Positions 60,866 through 64,000 of a stretch of 64,000 bases of DNA are shown here, piece by piece (positions within the stretch are counted from its first letter, which is position 1; every line of letters starts with the position of its first letter). Under the pieces are notes generated by a model that ran no database searches, was not told the DNA's origin, and saw nothing but the letters and a program-made list of their open reading frames with translations. Location: contig JAGKQI010000023.1 in the NCBI GenBank assembly GCA_018806915.1, forward strand, positions 171,705 to 235,704. The letters are read 5' to 3'. This stretch comes from Phytophthora colocasiae (Eukaryota; Oomycota; Peronosporomycetes; Peronosporales; Peronosporaceae). The position numbers and the translations under genes are program-made.

Positions 60866-62000
60866 AAAACGCCAAGGACCAGTAGACGCGGGGCGTCCTA
60901 CTGGTGATGCAGTCTCGCGTGTTGAACTCGCACACGCGACGATGAGGACTGCTGTCCCCAACGAGAAGGTTTCTCGCTGCGAGATGCAAGATGACAAGCC
61001 AGGCCTTGTCATCCTGAACGTGATGTCGAAGAGAGTGAACTCTCTTCGTGCCCTGAGTGGACTCGGGCGCGTCGAACAACTTTGTTCGACAGGTAAGTCT
61101 TCGAAGGCTTGACTTCGAAGAGACCGACACGCTTCGCGGTGTGTTGGAGATGCGGTTAGCAACAGGTGCCACCGTAAGGAGTGAGAAGCGCGTGGTCCGT
61201 GTGCGCTTCTCTTACAAACGAAGGACGTTTGTAGAAGACCTTATCGTCTTGGTATTAGGCATGCCGTGGCTTGCACGGCATGACCCGGTGATCAACTGGG
61301 AGAAGCGTACGCTCGTACGCTTCAACAACACATGCGCGACAGAGAGCGATGGCCCTGTCAGTGCTGCACATGCACCGGCCGGTGCCTGTGGATCCCCAGT
61401 TGAGGCAGCAGCGGCCGCCGCTGCCTCCGATCGCCGCCGGCGACCATCAACGACTCGAGTCGTTGTGAGAAAATGTGTGTCGACTCAGAAATCTGAGCCG
61501 AAGGGTCGCGGTCACATGAGTGATGGTCAGGTGAATGCGATTCACCTGAGAGAAGGTAAAATACCGGTATTACCGGTATCCTTGGAGGTACTTCAAGCCC
61601 CCAAGGGTCGCGCCGACGACGTCGCGTCAACTCCGGGACTTGAAGAAATAAATAAAATTCGGGGAACCGAAAGGCGTGCGTCAGCTCTGGGAGCTGACGC
61701 CACAGGCGCGTCACTGCTAGTTCTGGGACGTGCATCAGCTCCGGGAGCGGCGAACATTCGCTGCTAGTTCCGGGAACTAGCGATCGTGCATCAGCCCTGG
61801 GAGCTGACGATACGTGTATAAGCGAACACTCGCTAGCGCTGGAAGCTAGCGAGAGCACGTCGACTCCGGGAGTCGACGCTGCAGTTGCTTCATCCGCTCC
61901 GGGAGCGGACGGAGGCGCAGCGGTTCAGGGAACCGACTGCGCAGCAGGAGGTGCTGGCGGTTGCAAACGTCCAGCACCCGAAGAACCTGCGTGCTCACGT
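60866..62000 (+). pseudogene. Protease and linker remnant of element 3
   Basis: The protease motif DSGASNNFV is present, but an inserted G near 61050 breaks the frame before it, and 24 bp found in element 1 (LDDKFDLV region) are missing near 61252. The linker retains the hairpin series with CTGGG or CCGGG loops, some arms eroded. The frame stops near 61767 within that series. Confidence 0.8.
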
Positions 62001-62006
62001 ACAGCG

Positions 62007-63945
62007 GTGCTGCACGGGATGAGCGGCACACAAGCAGTGGTTGAATGTGCGAGTCAGCGGAAGGAATCCGCTGACGATTGCGATAAAGCCCCGTCCAAGG
62101 TGGGATGCCTTGGACGCGGAGCGCCTGGAGCTGAGCTCCATGGCAGACCTTCGCGGCGCAAGCTCAGAGAGCTTTGCGAGTCCCAGTCCGTGACTGTGGA
62201 GGGTGTGTCTGCGGTACAGACACCGAGTGTCAAGGCGTTGAACGTCCTGACACGAACTGATACTGCGGTACAGTATCAGAGCGCGCGGCACCTGCTCAGT
62301 GAGCTGTGTGAGCCTCAGTCCGTGACTGAGGAGGGTGTATCTGCAGGGCAGACACCGAGTGTCGAGACGTTGAACGTCTTGACACGCACTGGTACTGGAT
62401 TACAGTACCAAAGGATGCGGTTGGAGAATCCGCCGACGAGTGCGTCGGCGTTGACCGCACTTCCAACGATGAGTTGGAAGCGCTTCGCGCGGGACTTGTA
62501 CGATGGACGCATCGAACAAATTTGCATTCTCTCGGATATCGAGAGAGTGGATCGCGAAGCCGAGGAGCTGAAGCAGCTCGTCGTCGATGGCATCACTGAG
62601 GGCGATGACCCCCTCAGTGCGAAGACCAAGAAGCAACGCTTCGAGGAGCAGAGTTGGGACTCGTTGAGGTCGAGTCCCTATTACGAGATTCTGCGGGAGT
62701 ACAAGGATGTACTCCCGGACGGGAGATTCCTTCAGGAGCTTCCGAAGGACAAGGGCGTTCAGCACGAGATTGATCTCGTGCCGGGCACGAAGTACTGTGT
62801 TACACGGCAGTGGCCACTGCCGCGTGAACAAGTGCAAGCGATCGACGACTTCTTTGAAAGTCGTCGTCTTGCAGGTCAAGTGCGGGAGTCAAAGTCCCGC
62901 ACAGTGCTCCAACGTTCTGTGTTAAGAAACCACAGGGCGGCTGGCGCATCGTTCATGCGTACAACAAGTTGAACGATGCGACGATACCGGCGCAGACGCT
63001 GATACCGCGAAAGATGTTATCATCGATTCGATGGCCTTGGGCACTATCTTCAGTGCTCTAGATCTGCGTGATGGATTCTATCAGATCCTCATGCGTGAGA
63101 GGGACATCCCTCTCACAGCGGTAAGCACTCCAAGCGGTATGCTTTGGGAGTGGCTCGTAATGCCACAGGGGTTTAAGAACGCCCCTGCGACGTTCAATAG
63201 ATGCGTGACACATCTATTGCGCTCGGTGCGCGACTTCGCACCGAGCTACTTCGACGACGTGTTCGTCCACAGCCGGGCTGTGAACGGGAAGACGGACATT
63301 GAGATGCACAAGCTGCATCTCCGGAAGCTGCTAGAGCTTTTGAGGAAACATAAGCTCTATGCGAACCTGAAGAAGTGTATCTTCGGGGCGAGCGAGATAC
63401 CCGTGCTGGGGTGTCTCGTGGGGAAAGACGGCGTGCGCCCTGACCCAGAGAAGGTCAGAGTGATCAATGAATGGCCCACGCCATCCAATGTGAAGGAACT
63501 GAGGCAGTTCCTTGGGCTTGCCACGTACTTGTGCAAGTACGTGGACAACTATGCGGGCAAGATTCGCCCGTTGTCACAGCTTCTTAAGAAAGAAGCTGAG
63601 TGGATTTGGACGACCGAGTGCGAGGATGCATTCGGTGCAGTCAAGCAGGGCTTGACTGAAGCGCCGATCTTGGCTGTAGCGGACCAAGATCGTCCATTCC
63701 ACGTAGTGTGGGATGCATCCGACTTTGCAATCGGATGTGCATTGATGCAACACGATCACGCCCTTCGTGATCGTGTAGTCTATTATCAATCGCGTCAGCT
63801 GAAGCCAGCTGAGCGTAACTATCCCGTACATGACAAGGAGCTCCTTCCCATGAAGTATGCACTCGCAAAGTTCCGAGTGTATCTACTTGGGAGTAGACCG
63901 TTCGTGGTCTATACAGACCACGCATCATATATGTACGGCGATTAA
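62007..63945 (+). pseudogene. Linker, reverse transcriptase and RNase H remnant of element 3
   Basis: The first frame (62007-62972) carries the linker end and the RT N-terminus, including the 132-bp duplication. It is lost near 62890 (one base deleted in the CCCC run) and near 63013 (one A deleted). The frame from 63031 encodes LRDGFYQILMRERD, YFDDVFVHS, WDASDFAIGC and YTDHAS, with a one-base insertion near 63930. The RT part is almost identical to element 1, so gene conversion or recent common origin is likely. Confidence 0.88.
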
Positions 63946-64000
63946 GTCGCCGCACATCTCGCACCGTATGGCGAGATGGTTGTCCTTCTTCGCGAGTACA

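Larger units (their letters stand above)
60379..64000 (+). mobile_element. Decayed Ty3/gypsy element of the element 1 family (element 3), partial
   Basis: It begins in mid-gag at TACGAGGTGTTCAA (equivalent to about 32665 in element 1) and runs past the window end in RNase H. It aligns with element 1 along the whole length, with many substitutions in the gag and linker part and near identity in RT. Lesions include a gag nonsense codon, several 1-2 bp indels, a 24-bp deletion in protease and a 132-bp tandem duplication in the linker. The 5' part of the element is missing because element 2 inserted there and was later truncated. Confidence 0.9.

Overview
This window is repeat-dominated eukaryotic DNA and most likely comes from an oomycete, probably a Phytophthora-like Peronosporales genome. 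That call is an inference. It rests on chromodomain-bearing Ty3/gypsy elements, a Helitron, a mariner transposase of the 'LDLGFF' type with short introns, PiggyBac, MULE and PIF/Harbinger remnants, a DOT1-like fragment and tRNA-related SINE-like pieces. I see no bacterial operon, rRNA, CRISPR or prophage, and no ordinary single-copy host gene that I would call intact.

Layout. 1-21265: a head-to-tail satellite of about 831 bp units (25 full markers), ending abruptly inside the TATA-like stretch of a unit. 21266-23570: AT-rich tandem repeats with 353-bp and 160-bp periods, then an 8-bp minisatellite. 23571-25361: mostly non-coding, with one tiny ORF and a GC-rich island. 25362-31056: an apparently intact autonomous Helitron encoding a 1857-codon Rep/helicase, with a recognisable 3' hairpin and CTAG end. 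31098-31509: a solo LTR with a 5-bp target duplication. 31674-39918: a complete Ty3/gypsy chromovirus (element 1) with 460-bp LTRs differing at one site, a perfect 5-bp target duplication, a textbook -1 frameshift signal between gag and pol, and a large antisense ORF before the 3' LTR. 39919-43130: MITE-like and AT-rich repeats, including a second copy of the 22-23 kb repeat block, then a GATC-rich stretch. 43134-55486: a graveyard of small elements and broken genes (zinc finger, SINE-like and tRNA-like pieces, MULE, PD-(D/E)XK-like protein, DOT1-like protein, PiggyBac, mariner, Harbinger). About 55690-60378: a 5'-truncated second chromovirus (element 2), also with a long antisense ORF and a 412-bp 3' LTR. 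60379 to the end: a decayed relative of element 1 (element 3), entered in the middle of gag exactly at the end of element 2's LTR, which indicates a nested insertion.

The observations most worth following are these. (1) Both chromoviruses keep a long open antisense gene between the chromodomain region and the 3' LTR, converging on and overlapping the sense chromodomain frame, while their sense pol frames are broken. (2) Element 1 and its relatives are tiled with short perfect inverted repeats through LTRs, gag, pol and the antisense ORF, including a series with near-constant loops and changing but complementary arms that encodes a repeated S-x-x-G-x-D peptide. (3) The satellite has strong internal structure: a promoter-like TATA, a 20-bp palindrome, a deletion-prone GGGGACCCC block and block-wise variant domains.

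All calls are from reading the sequence. No database search or alignment program was run.
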